A DNA stretch of 64,000 nt from contig NZ_RJUL01000008.1 of NCBI RefSeq assembly GCF_003751625.1, positions 1 to 64,000 on the forward strand, read 5' to 3'. Within the stretch, counting starts at the first letter, position 1. Every line of letters starts with the position of its first letter. The position numbers were made by a program, and so were the translations under genes. This stretch comes from Gallaecimonas pentaromativorans. Lineage in GTDB: Bacteria; Pseudomonadota; Gammaproteobacteria; Enterobacterales; Gallaecimonadaceae. Shown in pieces: positions 43,943 through 53,326 of the stretch. Below the pieces are notes generated by a model. It saw only the letters and a program-made list of their open reading frames with translations. It ran no database searches and was not told the origin of the DNA.

Positions 43943-45025
43943 ATGAAAAGACTGGATGTAGGCCTTGGTGAGAGAAGTTATTCGATACTCATAGGCCTAG
44001 GGTTGCATCCCAGTCTTAAAGATCAGGTTCAGGGGCGTTCGGTTGTTGTTGTTAGCCAGGCGCCCCTGGCCGGTCACCTGCAAACCCTGAAATCTTTCCT
44101 GGGGGACGCCCCCAAATCCCTGACCTGCTTTGAACTGCCCAATGGCGAAGGTGCCAAAAACCTGGGTGAGCTTGAGCGCCTCATCGGCTGCCTGATTGAA
44201 GCTGGCCTTGGGCGTGACGGTATGCTTATCGCCCTAGGTGGCGGTGTGGTAGGGGATATCACCGGCTTTGCGGCTGCCTGCTACCAGCGGGGCATGGATT
44301 TTATCCAGTTGCCCACCACCTTGTTGTCTCAGGTGGACTCGGCAGTCGGCGGCAAAACCGCCGTCAACCATCCGCTGGGCAAGAACCTTATCGGTGCCTT
44401 CCATCAGCCCCAGGCGGTGCATGTGGATCTGCACTGGCTCGATACCTTGCCAGACAATGAAATGTCGGCCGGTCTTGCCGAAGTCATCAAATACGGTGTC
44501 ATTGCCGATGCCGATTTCTTCCAGTGGCTTGAGGCCAACATGGCCGGGCTGAGAGCCAAGGATAAAACCCTGCTTTCTCATGCCATCGCCACCTCTTTGG
44601 CCATCAAGGCCGACATCGTTGCCCAGGACGAGCGCGAGCAAGGGGTACGTGCCCACCTCAATCTTGGCCACACTTTCGGTCATGCCATCGAGGCTAATCA
44701 GGGCTATGGCAACTGGCTCCACGGCGAAGCTGTCGGCGCCGGTATGCTGATGGCGGCCGAACTTGCCAAGTCCAGGGGGATGCTGGATGATGAGCAGCTG
44801 ATGCGCCTTTACCGTCTGAATAAGGCTGCCGGTTTGCCCCTCAAAGGGCCAGCCCAAATGACGCCGGAGCAGTACCTGCCGCTGATGATGCGTGACAAAA
44901 AAGTACTGGCCGGCAAGTTGCGACTGGTATTGCCAAAAGGCCTGGGTCAGGCTGTTGTGGTCAGTGACGCCACTGAAGCGGAGATCCTGGCTGCCATCGC
45001 GGCTGTTCAGACGGCCAACCATTGA
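43943..45025 (+). CDS. aroB: 3-dehydroquinate synthase
   Basis: 360 residues; converts DAHP to 3-dehydroquinate. NAD-binding LPNGEGAKN, GGGVVGDITGFAA, TTLLSQVDSAVGGKTAVNH and zinc ligands in NLGHTFGHAIE and HGEAVGAGM. Four bases after aroK. Confidence 0.97.
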   Translation: MKRLDVGLGERSYSILIGLGLHPSLKDQVQGRSVVVVSQAPLAGHLQTLKSFLGDAPKSLTCFELPNGEGAKNLGELERLIGCLIEAGLGRDGMLIALGGGVVGDITGFAAACYQRGMDFIQLPTTLLSQVDSAVGGKTAVNHPLGKNLIGAFHQPQAVHVDLHWLDTLPDNEMSAGLAEVIKYGVIADADFFQWLEANMAGLRAKDKTLLSHAIATSLAIKADIVAQDEREQGVRAHLNLGHTFGHAIEANQGYGNWLHGEAVGAGMLMAAELAKSRGMLDDEQLMRLYRLNKAAGLPLKGPAQMTPEQYLPLMMRDKKVLAGKLRLVLPKGLGQAVVVSDATEAEILAAIAAVQTANH

Positions 45026-45033
45026 GTTGAGCT

Positions 45034-46302
45034 ATGCCAAATGCCCTTGAGGCCCTGCTAAGCCGGATCCAACACCTGCTGCATTTTGGCCAGGACCCCG
45101 TGGTGGTCATCGAGCCTGACAATGCCGACCGAGGCCTACTGATCAACCGTCTGCTGGATAAACTCCCCGACGGCCAAGACGTGGCCCTGCTGCGTTACAA
45201 AAAGTCCCCGGGCATGCGCAAACTGCGCACCGACATCCTTTCCCAGTGGTTCTCAGACCCCGTTATCAACCCGGACGATACCCTTGCCGAGAGCTACCTG
45301 CGCCTGTCACAGCAAGGCGCGCAGCGGCTATTGATTGTTGACGGCTCCTGCCCTCTGGAAGCCGATATCTTCCGAGAGTTTCTTGCCCTTAGCGAACATA
45401 CCGACGACCAAATGGGCCTGCTGGTGATCGCACCCGACACTGCCGCGGTTCCGGCGCTGCGCTGGCAACCTATCTGGCTGGGCGACATCGGCCAGAAGGA
45501 AGCGCCAGCCAGTGCCGAAGCCAAGTCTAAAAAGCCCAAGCCGCTGCTGCTGATTGTGGCGGCCGCCCTGATGTTGGCGGTGGTTGTGGTGGCCACCCTT
45601 TATAAAGGCAAAGAGGCCGACACGCCGCAATCGGTATCGGTGCCGTTACCTGGAGTGACCGGCAATGCCAGCCCTGGCGCCGTGGCCTTGACGCCGCAAC
45701 CGGTACAAAACAGCACCTCGGTGCCCAATGCGACTCATATCGAGCCAGAGTCTGAGAAGCCAGCGGCACCGCCGCATATGAACGCCGAGCAGCGCAAAGA
45801 CATGGCCGAAGCCCGGGCTGACATCATCCATGTCGATGCCAATAGCGCGCCGGCTGCAGAGCCAACTGCCACTGCGCCCACTGCCAGCGAGCAACAGGCA
45901 GAGGCTGAAGCGGCTGACCCTCAGCCAAAACCGCAAGTGGCCCAGCAGCCCAAGCCGGAGCCAAAACCCGAGCCAGCCAAGCCTGCCCCGGCCAAAGCCG
46001 ACCCTAAAAATGACACCTGGCCTGCCGGTATCCCTGACAGCCACTACGCGCTGCAACTGATTGCCGGGCAAGATAAGGGCAAGGTTCAGGCGGCCATGGC
46101 CGGGCAAGGTGTCAGCGACTGGCAACTGGTGAAAACCCGCCGCAACGGCCAGGATTTTTACCTGGTGGTGCAGGGTAACTACGCCAATCTGGACGCCGCC
46201 AAAGCGGCCGTTGCCAAGCTGCCGGCCACCTTTCGCAAGGCTGGGGCTTGGCCCAAGCGCTATGACAAAATCAAGGCAGAAATTAAGGCTGGCAAAGGCT
46301 AG
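45034..46302 (+). CDS. damX: cell division protein DamX, SPOR domain
   Basis: 422 residues. Cytoplasmic part to about 165 with degenerate AAA-like VVVIEPDNADRG and LLIVDGSC; membrane helix at about 170-190 (LLLIVAAALMLAVVVVATLY); long Pro/Ala/Lys/Gln linker; C-terminal SPOR domain (about 330-420, HYALQLIAGQDKGKVQAAM) that binds septal denuded peptidoglycan. Placed between aroB and dam, as in E. coli. Confidence 0.94.
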   Translation: MPNALEALLSRIQHLLHFGQDPVVVIEPDNADRGLLINRLLDKLPDGQDVALLRYKKSPGMRKLRTDILSQWFSDPVINPDDTLAESYLRLSQQGAQRLLIVDGSCPLEADIFREFLALSEHTDDQMGLLVIAPDTAAVPALRWQPIWLGDIGQKEAPASAEAKSKKPKPLLLIVAAALMLAVVVVATLYKGKEADTPQSVSVPLPGVTGNASPGAVALTPQPVQNSTSVPNATHIEPESEKPAAPPHMNAEQRKDMAEARADIIHVDANSAPAAEPTATAPTASEQQAEAEAADPQPKPQVAQQPKPEPKPEPAKPAPAKADPKNDTWPAGIPDSHYALQLIAGQDKGKVQAAMAGQGVSDWQLVKTRRNGQDFYLVVQGNYANLDAAKAAVAKLPATFRKAGAWPKRYDKIKAEIKAGKG

Positions 46303-46335
46303 AATGGCGGACTGTCTTTACCTCTATTGGCCCTC

Positions 46336-47232
46336 ATGAAGAAACACCGTGCCTTTTTAAAATGGGCTGGCGGCAAATACTCGCTGGTTGACGATATTCG
46401 CCGCCATCTTCCCGAGGGTGAGGTATTGGTGGAACCCTTTGTGGGCGCCGGCTCGGTGTTTCTTAACAGCGATTTCGATCGCTACGTGCTGAACGATATC
46501 AACCCGGATTTGATAGCCCTCTATCAGCACCTGACTGCCGACCCTAACCGTTTTATCCGCGACGCCCGGCAGCTGTTTACCCCAGCCACCAACCAGCGAG
46601 CGGTTTACTACCGGCACCGGGAGCAGTTCAACGCCAGCCGCGACAGCTACCAGCGCTCCTTGCTGTTTTTGTACTTAAACCGCCATGGCTACAACGGCCT
46701 GTGCCGTTACAACCGCAAAGGCGGCTTCAACGTACCCTTCGGCTCTTACAAGGCGCCTTATTTTCCCGAAGACGAGCTGGGCTTTTTTGCAGAAAGGGCG
46801 CGCCGGGCCGTATTTACCTGCCAGCATTTTGTCAGCGCCATGCACAACGCTGGCAGCCGCCACGTGGTGTATTGTGACCCGCCCTATGTGCCGCTTTCGG
46901 TGACCGCCAGTTTCACCACCTACGCCAGCCCGGGCTTTACCCTCGACGACCAGGCAATGTTGGCCAAGACGGCGCTGGAATCGAGCCGCCGCGGGGTGTC
47001 GGTGCTTATCTCCAACCACGACACCGAGCACACCCGCTGGCTTTATCGGGACGCCACCCTCAATACGGTGCAGGTAAAGCGCAGCATCAGCCGCAACGGC
47101 AGTGGCCGGCAAAAAGTGGGTGAGCTTCTGGCCCTGTATCGCTCAACCGAGCACCAGGCTCACCAGCAGCCAGAGCAGCAGAACGAACAGCACCACACCG
47201 ACAATGCCGCCGATGATGTAAGGCAGGGGTGA
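46336..47232 (+). CDS. dam: DNA adenine methylase (GATC)
   Basis: About 298 residues. Motif I FLKWAGGKYSLV at the start, PFVGAGSVFLN, DINPDL, catalytic DPPY in VYCDPPYVPLS. Methylates adenine in GATC for mismatch repair and replication timing. The catalytic fold ends near GELLALY; the last about 30 residues (Gln/His-rich) are extra compared with E. coli Dam (278) and overlap the convergent DUF2970 gene by 90 bases. Confidence 0.95.
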   Translation: MKKHRAFLKWAGGKYSLVDDIRRHLPEGEVLVEPFVGAGSVFLNSDFDRYVLNDINPDLIALYQHLTADPNRFIRDARQLFTPATNQRAVYYRHREQFNASRDSYQRSLLFLYLNRHGYNGLCRYNRKGGFNVPFGSYKAPYFPEDELGFFAERARRAVFTCQHFVSAMHNAGSRHVVYCDPPYVPLSVTASFTTYASPGFTLDDQAMLAKTALESSRRGVSVLISNHDTEHTRWLYRDATLNTVQVKRSISRNGSGRQKVGELLALYRSTEHQAHQQPEQQNEQHHTDNAADDVRQG

Positions 47233-47346
47233 TTGCGAGGCGAAATCCTGGGCATGGCGCTGACTGCTTTGCACACCAAAAAGGGCGCCTGCAATACTCA
47301 GGAAAAGGTTGGAGCGGGGTTTGTTACTTTTTGACCTGCTGGCCAT
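47143..47346 (-). CDS. DUF2970 small membrane protein
   Basis: 67 residues with one C-terminal membrane helix (IIGGIVGVVLFVLLLWLLV). The pattern FLSIAGALFGVQSSQRHAQDF is the DUF2970 signature. Role unknown. It overlaps the end of the preceding 72-residue gene by 23 bases and, in antisense, the 3' end of dam by 90 bases. Confidence 0.85.
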   Translation of the reverse strand: MASRSKSNKPRSNLFLSIAGALFGVQSSQRHAQDFASQSPLPYIIGGIVGVVLFVLLLWLLVSLVLG

Positions 47347-47542
47347 TTTCGTGACGGGTTACCAGCTCGAGCAAGTCCAGAAAGTGCATCTGCACCGAAC
47401 CGCTTTTACCGATCAACCACTGTCCCCAGCTGACCTGGGCTTCTGACTCTTCGCTGCTGGCAGCGGGGCGGGCAAGCCAAACGGCCATGGAGGCCAGCAA
47501 AGCAACGATCAGACCCAGCGCGGCGGCTTTTCTGATTGGCAT
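47324..47542 (-). CDS. 72-residue protein with N-terminal membrane anchor
   Basis: Starts MPIRKAAALGLIVALLASMAV, a signal anchor or signal peptide, followed by an acidic then helical region (VQMHFLDLLELVTRHENG). Very strong ribosome site AAGGAGG seven bases before this ATG; an ATG 18 bases upstream lacks one. Co-transcribed with the DUF2970 gene. Not recognised. Confidence 0.7.
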   Translation of the reverse strand: MPIRKAAALGLIVALLASMAVWLARPAASSEESEAQVSWGQWLIGKSGSVQMHFLDLLELVTRHENGQQVKK

Positions 47543-47610
47543 TCTGTCCTCCTTAAGCAATTGGCTAAACAGTTGCTGAGTATACCCAACTGTTTAAATC
47601 CTGGCCAATA

Positions 47611-47630
47611 AAAAAGGGGCCAAAGGCCCC
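47611..47630 (-). terminator. intrinsic terminator of the porin gene
   Basis: On the minus strand GGGGCC/GGCCCC with a short loop, followed by TTTTTTAT. It lies 30 bases after the TorF-type porin stop. Confidence 0.85.
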
Positions 47631-47661
47631 GAGCGGTCAAATCGACACAAGGATGGGAAAA

Positions 47662-48336
47662 TCAAAAGCTGGCGGTAAGGCCGAACAGTATCTTGCCTTC
47701 GGTGGCGTGGGCCTTATCGTTGTCCTGATGCCAGCTGTAGCCCACAAAGAGGCTTTGGTGCTGGCTAAGGGCATAACCCAGTTTGACGGCGGCGTCGGCG
47801 TAGGCCTTGCCATAAGCCCAATAATCCGGGGAATAGCGTTTCTCACCGTAATTCTTGTAGCCGGCGTGCAATTGCAGCTGCCAGTTGTCATTGAGGGGCA
47901 GGGCCTTGTTCAGCTCGTAATAGTTGTGGCCATAGTCCCAGTCGTGGCGGGCTGAGAGATTAAACCAGGGCGTCATCAGGGTGACCGAACCTTCGGTTTG
48001 ATGGTTGCTGCCACCGGGGTAATAAAAGCGGGCCAGGCGAAAATCGAGCGCGTAATCGGCATTGAGCTGATAGACATAGCCGCCCCACCAGTCAATCTCG
48101 CCACCGTCATCGCCGGACGTTCCCCACAGCCCCACATAGGCGCCGCTGTCGTGGGCGATATCAATATATCCCTGCACCACCGGATCGTTAGACGAGCCGC
48201 TGACACCACGGGAGACATAGTTGTTGGCGAAGGTAATGGCCTGGCTGACTTGAATGTGATCGTTAATCTCGTCGGCGTGAACTGCGAAAGCGCTGGCAGT
48301 CATCGCCAGGATAAACGGCGTATACGTCTTGAGCAC
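47662..48336 (-). CDS. TorF family putative porin
   Basis: 224 residues from a GTG start with AGGGA eight bases upstream. Signal peptide MLKTYTPFILAMTASAFAVHA. The mature protein reads as an outer membrane barrel: AITFANNYVSRGVSGSSNDPVVQG is the hallmark of the TorF/gcw_chp family, repeats of amphipathic strands follow, and it ends in Phe. Substrate unknown. Confidence 0.88.
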   Translation of the reverse strand: MLKTYTPFILAMTASAFAVHADEINDHIQVSQAITFANNYVSRGVSGSSNDPVVQGYIDIAHDSGAYVGLWGTSGDDGGEIDWWGGYVYQLNADYALDFRLARFYYPGGSNHQTEGSVTLMTPWFNLSARHDWDYGHNYYELNKALPLNDNWQLQLHAGYKNYGEKRYSPDYWAYGKAYADAAVKLGYALSQHQSLFVGYSWHQDNDKAHATEGKILFGLTASF

Positions 48337-48577
48337 GTCGTTCCCTATAACTTAAAGTGGTAATACCAATTTACCTTTAAGGAAAAAGGCGAAGGCGGAC
48401 TTTACTTGAAAAAAAGGGGGCGATGCAATTGGCAAATCGACAGGAAGGAGGAGTTTGTTTAGCTAGTTGTCGATGTTTTACGGGAAGTGAGTGCTTATGA
48501 TGAAGCTAAGTTGCGGCCCCGGTTGATAAAATGCGCATTGGTCAGGCCAATGGCTATTTTGGGGCCGCCTTGAACAA

Positions 48578-50029
48578 TTATTTACCCAGCCCGGCCAGGC
48601 ACAGGTATTTCATTTCCAGATATTCATCCAGGCCGTATTTGGAGCCTTCCCGGCCCAGCCCCGAGGATTTGACGCCACCAAAGGGGGCCATTTCGTTGGA
48701 GACCAGCCCGGTATTGATGCCCACCATGCCCGATTCCAGCTGTCCGGCGACCCGGAACACCCGCGCCAGGTCCTGGCTATAAAAGTAGGCAGCTAGGCCA
48801 AAGGGGGTGTCGTTGGCCATGGCAATGGCCTCGGCTTCGTCCTCAAAGGGAAAGAGCGCCGCCACCGGGCCGAAGGTTTCTTCTTCGGCTATCAGCATTT
48901 CCTGGGTCATGCCGCTTAACAAAGTCGGCTCGAAGAAGCTGCCGCCACGGCTATGGCGCTTGCCGCCCATATGCAAGGTGGCGCCTTTGTCTAAGGCGTC
49001 TTTGACGTGGGCCTCGACTTTCTCAGCTGCTTTTACATCAATCAACGGGCCTGTAGTCACTCCCGCTTCGGTGCCGGCGCCCACCTTGAGGGTGTGCATG
49101 GCCTGTTGCAGCTTTTCGGTAAAGCGCTCCATCACCTTGTCGTGGACATAAAAGCGGTTGGCGCAGACGCAGGTTTGCCCGGCGTTACGAAACTTGGCGG
49201 CCATGGCCCCTTCAACGGCGGCGTCGAGGTCGGCGTCGTCAAAGACAATAAAAGGCGCGTTGCCGCCCAATTCGAGCGACAGCTTTTTGATGTCGTGGGC
49301 GCATTGCTCCATCAACAGGGCGCCTACGGCGGTAGAGCCGGTAAAGGAGAGCTTGCGCACCTTGGTGCTGCTGGTGAGCACCTTGCCGATGCTGCCGGAA
49401 TCCCCGGTAACCACATTGAATACCCCGGCCGGAATTTTGGCGCGGTGAGCAAGCTCGGCCAGTGCCAGGGCCGTTAGCGGCGTTTTTGATGCCGGGCGAG
49501 AGACCACGGTGCAACCGGCGGCCAGAGCCGGGGCCACCTTGCGAGTGATCATGGCGGCAGGGAAGTTCCAGGGGGTAATGGTGGCAACCACCCCCACCGG
49601 CACCCTTTGTACCAGCAGCTGCTGGCCGGCTTGCGGTGCGGGGATGATGTCGCCATAGGCGCGCTTGGCTTCTTCGGCAAACCACTCTACAAAGGAGGCG
49701 GCGTAGGCGATTTCGCCGCGCGCCTCGGCAACAGGTTTGCCTTGCTCGGCGTTCATGATTTGGGCCAAGTCCTGCTGGTTGCTCATGATGAGTTCAAACC
49801 AGCGGCGCAGTTTTTGGCTGCGTTCCTTGGCGGTCATGTCCCGCCAGGCGGGCAGGGCGTTGTGGGCGGCGTCGATGGCAACTTTCACATCGGCTTCGCT
49901 CAGGCTCGGTACCTGGGCCAGTACGCTGCCGTCGGCGGGGTTGGTCACTTCAAAGGTCTTGCCGGCTTGCTGCCATTGGCCGTCGATATAGGCCTGGGAT
50001 TTAAGTAACTCGGGGTCGCGTAATTGCAT
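48578..50029 (-). CDS. gabD: succinate-semialdehyde dehydrogenase (NADP+)
   Basis: 483 residues, equal to E. coli GabD. NAD(P)-site TPWNFPAAMITRKVAPALAAG, catalytic Glu in LELGGNAPFIVFDDAD, catalytic Cys in GQTCVCANRFYV, and the C-terminal GREGSKYGLDEYLEMKYLC. Oxidises succinate semialdehyde to succinate. The start at 50029 follows AAGGAGG; upstream in-frame ATG lacks a ribosome site. No gabT is adjacent. An inverted repeat GCGGCCCC (48513) / GGGGCCGC (48561) lies downstream. Confidence 0.95.
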   Translation of the reverse strand: MQLRDPELLKSQAYIDGQWQQAGKTFEVTNPADGSVLAQVPSLSEADVKVAIDAAHNALPAWRDMTAKERSQKLRRWFELIMSNQQDLAQIMNAEQGKPVAEARGEIAYAASFVEWFAEEAKRAYGDIIPAPQAGQQLLVQRVPVGVVATITPWNFPAAMITRKVAPALAAGCTVVSRPASKTPLTALALAELAHRAKIPAGVFNVVTGDSGSIGKVLTSSTKVRKLSFTGSTAVGALLMEQCAHDIKKLSLELGGNAPFIVFDDADLDAAVEGAMAAKFRNAGQTCVCANRFYVHDKVMERFTEKLQQAMHTLKVGAGTEAGVTTGPLIDVKAAEKVEAHVKDALDKGATLHMGGKRHSRGGSFFEPTLLSGMTQEMLIAEEETFGPVAALFPFEDEAEAIAMANDTPFGLAAYFYSQDLARVFRVAGQLESGMVGINTGLVSNEMAPFGGVKSSGLGREGSKYGLDEYLEMKYLCLAGLGK

Positions 50030-50137
50030 ACTGCCTCCTTGTTCACTACCGCCAGACCATAGCAAAGTCCGGCTTCATTACCCATGAACAGCATCGCTTG
50101 GTTTACAATAGCGCCGGACTGAATCTGGAGCCTGCCC

Positions 50138-50812
50138 ATGAAAGACTTTTTGATTGCCCCCTCTATTTTGTCGGCCGACTTTGCCCGCCTGGGTGAAGAG
50201 GTCGCCAATGTGCTGGCTGCCGGCGCCGACGTGGTGCATTTTGACGTCATGGATAACCACTATGTGCCCAACCTCACTATCGGGCCCATGGTCTGCGAGG
50301 CGCTGCGCAATTACGGCATTAAGGCTCCCATCGATGTGCACCTGATGGTCAAACCCGTGGACCGCATCGTGCCGGATTTTGCCAAGGCTGGCGCCAGCAT
50401 CATTACCTTTCACCCAGAGGCCTCCGAACATGTCGACCGCACCCTGGGCCTGATTAAAGACAGCGGCTGCCAGGCCGGCCTGGTGTTTAACCCCGCCACC
50501 CCGCTCCATTACCTCGATTACGTGATGGACAAGCTCGACGTGATTTTGCTGATGTCGGTCAACCCCGGCTTTGGCGGCCAGTCTTTTATTCCCGGCACCC
50601 TCGACAAGCTGCGCCAGGTGCGCCAGCGCATCATTGATAGCGGCCGTGATATTCGCCTGGAAATAGACGGCGGCGTCAAAGTGGACAACATCGGTGAAAT
50701 TGCCGCTGCCGGTGCTGATATGTTCGTGGCTGGCTCCGCCATCTTCGGCAAGCCTGATTACCAAGCGGTGATCGACGCCATGCGTAGCGAGCTGGCCAAG
50801 GCCTCTGCATGA
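50138..50812 (+). CDS. rpe: ribulose-phosphate 3-epimerase
   Basis: 224 residues, TIM barrel. [52 protein letters not shown] and DGGVK carry the metal and phosphate residues. Interconverts ribulose- and xylulose-5-phosphate. Operon rpe-gph-trpS as in E. coli; overlaps gph by ATGA. Confidence 0.97.
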   Translation: MKDFLIAPSILSADFARLGEEVANVLAAGADVVHFDVMDNHYVPNLTIGPMVCEALRNYGIKAPIDVHLMVKPVDRIVPDFAKAGASIITFHPEASEHVDRTLGLIKDSGCQAGLVFNPATPLHYLDYVMDKLDVILLMSVNPGFGGQSFIPGTLDKLRQVRQRIIDSGRDIRLEIDGGVKVDNIGEIAAAGADMFVAGSAIFGKPDYQAVIDAMRSELAKASA

Positions 50813-51465
50813 TAAAAGCGGTAGCGTTCGATCTTGACGGCACCTTGGTGCACAGCCTGCCGGATCTCGCCTGGGCCGCCAATGCCATGCGCCGCCAGTT
50901 GGGGCTGGCGGCGGTCAGCGAGGCAACGGTGGGCCAATGGATAGGCAACGGCATTAAAAAGCTGGTGGAGCGGGCCTGCGCCGAGCTTGGCGAGCCGGCC
51001 AACGCCCTGGCGCTGTTCGAATCGGCCTACGAGGGCCACCTGGCGGTGGATTCCACTCTGCTGGCCGATGCTATCGCGGTGCTGGCCGAGCTTGAGGCGC
51101 GCGGCTTCAAGCTGGCGCTGGTGACCAACAAGGCCACCCGTTTTGCGGTGCCGTTGGTGCGTGAATTGGGCCTTGAGCCTTACTTTGAGCACCTGCTGTG
51201 CGGCGACACCCTGGCCGCCAAAAAGCCCGATCCTTTGCCGCTCATCTGGCTGTGCCAGCAGTGGCATATCGCCCCTGGCGAATTGATGCTGGTGGGCGAC
51301 TCGAAAAACGACATCCAGGCTGCCCAAGGGGCCGGCTGCGTCTCGGTCGGCTTGACGGGTGGTTACAACTACGGGGAAGATATCGGCCTTTGTCACCCCG
51401 ATTTTATTATTGATTCGTTGGCGCAGCTCAAAACGCTTGGCGCCCTGCAACAGAGGTACAGTTAG
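50809..51465 (+). CDS. gph: phosphoglycolate phosphatase
   Basis: 218 residues, HAD fold. Motif [12 protein letters not shown], motif II LVTNK, motif III Lys in AKKPDPLPL, motif [13 protein letters not shown]. Removes phosphoglycolate made in DNA repair of 3'-phosphoglycolate ends. Confidence 0.95.
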   Translation: MIKAVAFDLDGTLVHSLPDLAWAANAMRRQLGLAAVSEATVGQWIGNGIKKLVERACAELGEPANALALFESAYEGHLAVDSTLLADAIAVLAELEARGFKLALVTNKATRFAVPLVRELGLEPYFEHLLCGDTLAAKKPDPLPLIWLCQQWHIAPGELMLVGDSKNDIQAAQGAGCVSVGLTGGYNYGEDIGLCHPDFIIDSLAQLKTLGALQQRYS

Positions 51466-51467
51466 TC

Positions 51468-52472
51468 ATGTCCAAACCCATTGTCTTGAGCGGCGCGCAA
51501 CCCTCCGGCCAGCTTACCCTTGGCAACTATCTGGGCGCGTTGCGGCAGTGGGACCAGATGCAATCTGACTACGACTGTCTTTATTGCATCGTCGACCTGC
51601 ACGCCATTACCGTGCGCCAGGACCCGAAAAAACTGTACGAGGCCACCCTCGACAGCCTGGCCCTGTACCTGGCCTGCGGCATCGACCCCAAGCGCTCCAG
51701 CGTCTTTGTGCAATCCCACGTGCCCGAGCACGCCCAGTTGGCCTGGGTGCTCAACTGCTACACCCAGTTTGGCGAGCTGTCGCGCATGACCCAGTTTAAG
51801 GACAAGTCCGCCCGCTTTGCCGACAACATCAACGCCGGCCTCTTTACCTACCCGGCGCTGATGGCGGCCGACATCCTTTTGTATCAGGCCAACCAAATCC
51901 CGGTCGGCCAGGACCAAAAGCAGCACCTGGAGCTGTCTCGCGATGTGGCCTTCCGCTTCAACAACCTCTACGGCGATGTGTTCACTGTTCCCGAACCCTT
52001 TATTCCCAAGGTGGCGGCGCGGGTGATGAGCCTGCAAGACCCCACCAAGAAGATGTCCAAGTCTGACGACAACCAGGGCAACTTCATCGGTCTCTTGGAA
52101 GATCCCAAGGTCATTACCAAGAAGATCAAACGCGCCGTTACCGACTCCGACGAGCCGCCATTGGTCCGTTTTGATGCCGAGAACAAAGCCGGTGTCTCCA
52201 ACCTGCTGGGCATTCTCTCTGCCATCAGCGGCAAGAGCATCGAAACCCTCGAAGGCGAGTTTGAAGGGCGCATGTACGGCCACCTTAAAGGCGATGTAGC
52301 CGACGCCGTGGTGAACTTCCTTGAACCTTTGCAAGCCCGTTACAAGGAGCTGCGCGAAGACCGCACCACCCTTGACGCCATCATGCGCGCCGGGGCCCAA
52401 GAAGCCAGCGCCCGCGCTGCCCAGACCCTTAAAAAGGTCTACGAGGCCGTGGGTTTTGTGCCCCGCCCCTAA
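51468..52472 (+). CDS. trpS: tryptophanyl-tRNA synthetase
   Basis: 334 residues, class I. HIGH-like [24 protein letters not shown], and KMSKSDDN (KMSKS) with [13 protein letters not shown]. Two bases after gph; terminator follows. Confidence 0.98.
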   Translation: MSKPIVLSGAQPSGQLTLGNYLGALRQWDQMQSDYDCLYCIVDLHAITVRQDPKKLYEATLDSLALYLACGIDPKRSSVFVQSHVPEHAQLAWVLNCYTQFGELSRMTQFKDKSARFADNINAGLFTYPALMAADILLYQANQIPVGQDQKQHLELSRDVAFRFNNLYGDVFTVPEPFIPKVAARVMSLQDPTKKMSKSDDNQGNFIGLLEDPKVITKKIKRAVTDSDEPPLVRFDAENKAGVSNLLGILSAISGKSIETLEGEFEGRMYGHLKGDVADAVVNFLEPLQARYKELREDRTTLDAIMRAGAQEASARAAQTLKKVYEAVGFVPRP

Positions 52473-52485
52473 GCCGGGTTTTTAT

Positions 52486-52517
52486 TGAAAAGGCGCCGTT
52501 TGGCGCCTTTTTTTATG
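52486..52517 (+). terminator. intrinsic terminator of rpe-gph-trpS (copy 1 of a repeat)
   Basis: AAGGCGCC/GGCGCCTT stem around GTTT, then seven T. The surrounding 31 bases recur exactly at 53208-53238. Confidence 0.92.
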
Positions 52518-52636
52518 CTTGGTTGAAATACAAGACATTCAGGTTATTCAGGATTTTCACGTGATATGTCGCCTAGCTACTTCAAAGGAACATTTCGCAA
52601 CAATGCTGCCGCATTCCAAAGAAGGAGTCGTACCCC

Positions 52637-53188
52637 ATGTCTCGTCTGTTTCCGTTACTCGTTGGCCTGATGCTGCTGGGAGGCTGTGCCAGCCATTATC
52701 ATTATGATGTCGATCCTACCCCCCTTAAAAAGGGGGTGACACATTATCGGCTTAAAGATGTGCAAGTGAATCTTACGCTAGGCCATGGCGCCATACCTGG
52801 CGATACAACCTTTGCCCCGGAGCAGCAGTTGCATAAAGAGTTTGTCGACGCTCTTACCGATGCGCTCAAGACGAAGGGTATTCTTGCTGCTCCCGGTGAC
52901 AATGATGTGGCAGAAGTGGTTGCCTCTATAGACTTCGAACGAACGTTCAACATCGGTGGCCACGCTCTTAACAAGCCCATACTGTCCGACCTGGTAAAAA
53001 TTGAGCAGAATGGCCAACAGCTGGCTAGTTTTGGGCACAGTAAGTACACCACTAAATACTCTTATTTCGAAGATCTGGCCGTCAACGCCAAGATCACTGT
53101 TTTCCAATGGGGTGCTGAAGATGAGCCGAGAGATGTAAAACTGGTGGCTGAAAGCATCGTTAATGATATCGCTGCCCTTGGTAAATGA
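52637..53188 (+). CDS. lipoprotein of unknown function
   Basis: 183 residues. Lipoprotein signal with lipobox LGGC (LVGLMLLGGCASHYHYD). The mature part is a mixed alpha/beta domain with VDALTDALKTKGI and VVASIDFERTFNIGG, a plan like small DUF4136-type or CsgG-like N-terminal lipoproteins, but no assignment is safe. Ribosome site AAGGAG. Codon use is more AT-rich than in trpS and it lies between two identical terminators. Confidence 0.8.
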   Translation: MSRLFPLLVGLMLLGGCASHYHYDVDPTPLKKGVTHYRLKDVQVNLTLGHGAIPGDTTFAPEQQLHKEFVDALTDALKTKGILAAPGDNDVAEVVASIDFERTFNIGGHALNKPILSDLVKIEQNGQQLASFGHSKYTTKYSYFEDLAVNAKITVFQWGAEDEPRDVKLVAESIVNDIAALGK

Positions 53189-53206
53189 GCTTGAGCAACT
53201 ATCCAA

Positions 53207-53240
53207 ATGAAAAGGCGCCGTTTGGCGCCTTTTTTTATGG
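53207..53240 (+). terminator. intrinsic terminator (copy 2 of the repeat)
   Basis: Same hairpin and T-run as at 52486-52517, identical over about 31 bases, placed 20 bases after the lipoprotein stop. Confidence 0.92.
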
Positions 53241-53274
53241 CTTTTATCGAAAGTGGTTCGCTCGAAGGTGAAAA

Positions 53275-53289
53275 TGACAATGGTTATCA
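53275..53289. promoter_or_regulatory. candidate Fur box
   Basis: TGACAATGGTTATCA matches the 7-1-7 Fur consensus TGATAATNATTATCA at 12 of the 14 specified positions. It lies 38 bases before the PepSY-type gene. A second half site (GTTATCATT) follows directly, as in overlapping Fur sites. Confidence 0.55.
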
Positions 53290-53326
53290 GTTATCATTTG
53301 CGCACTTTGGCTAACCCACTTTGTCG

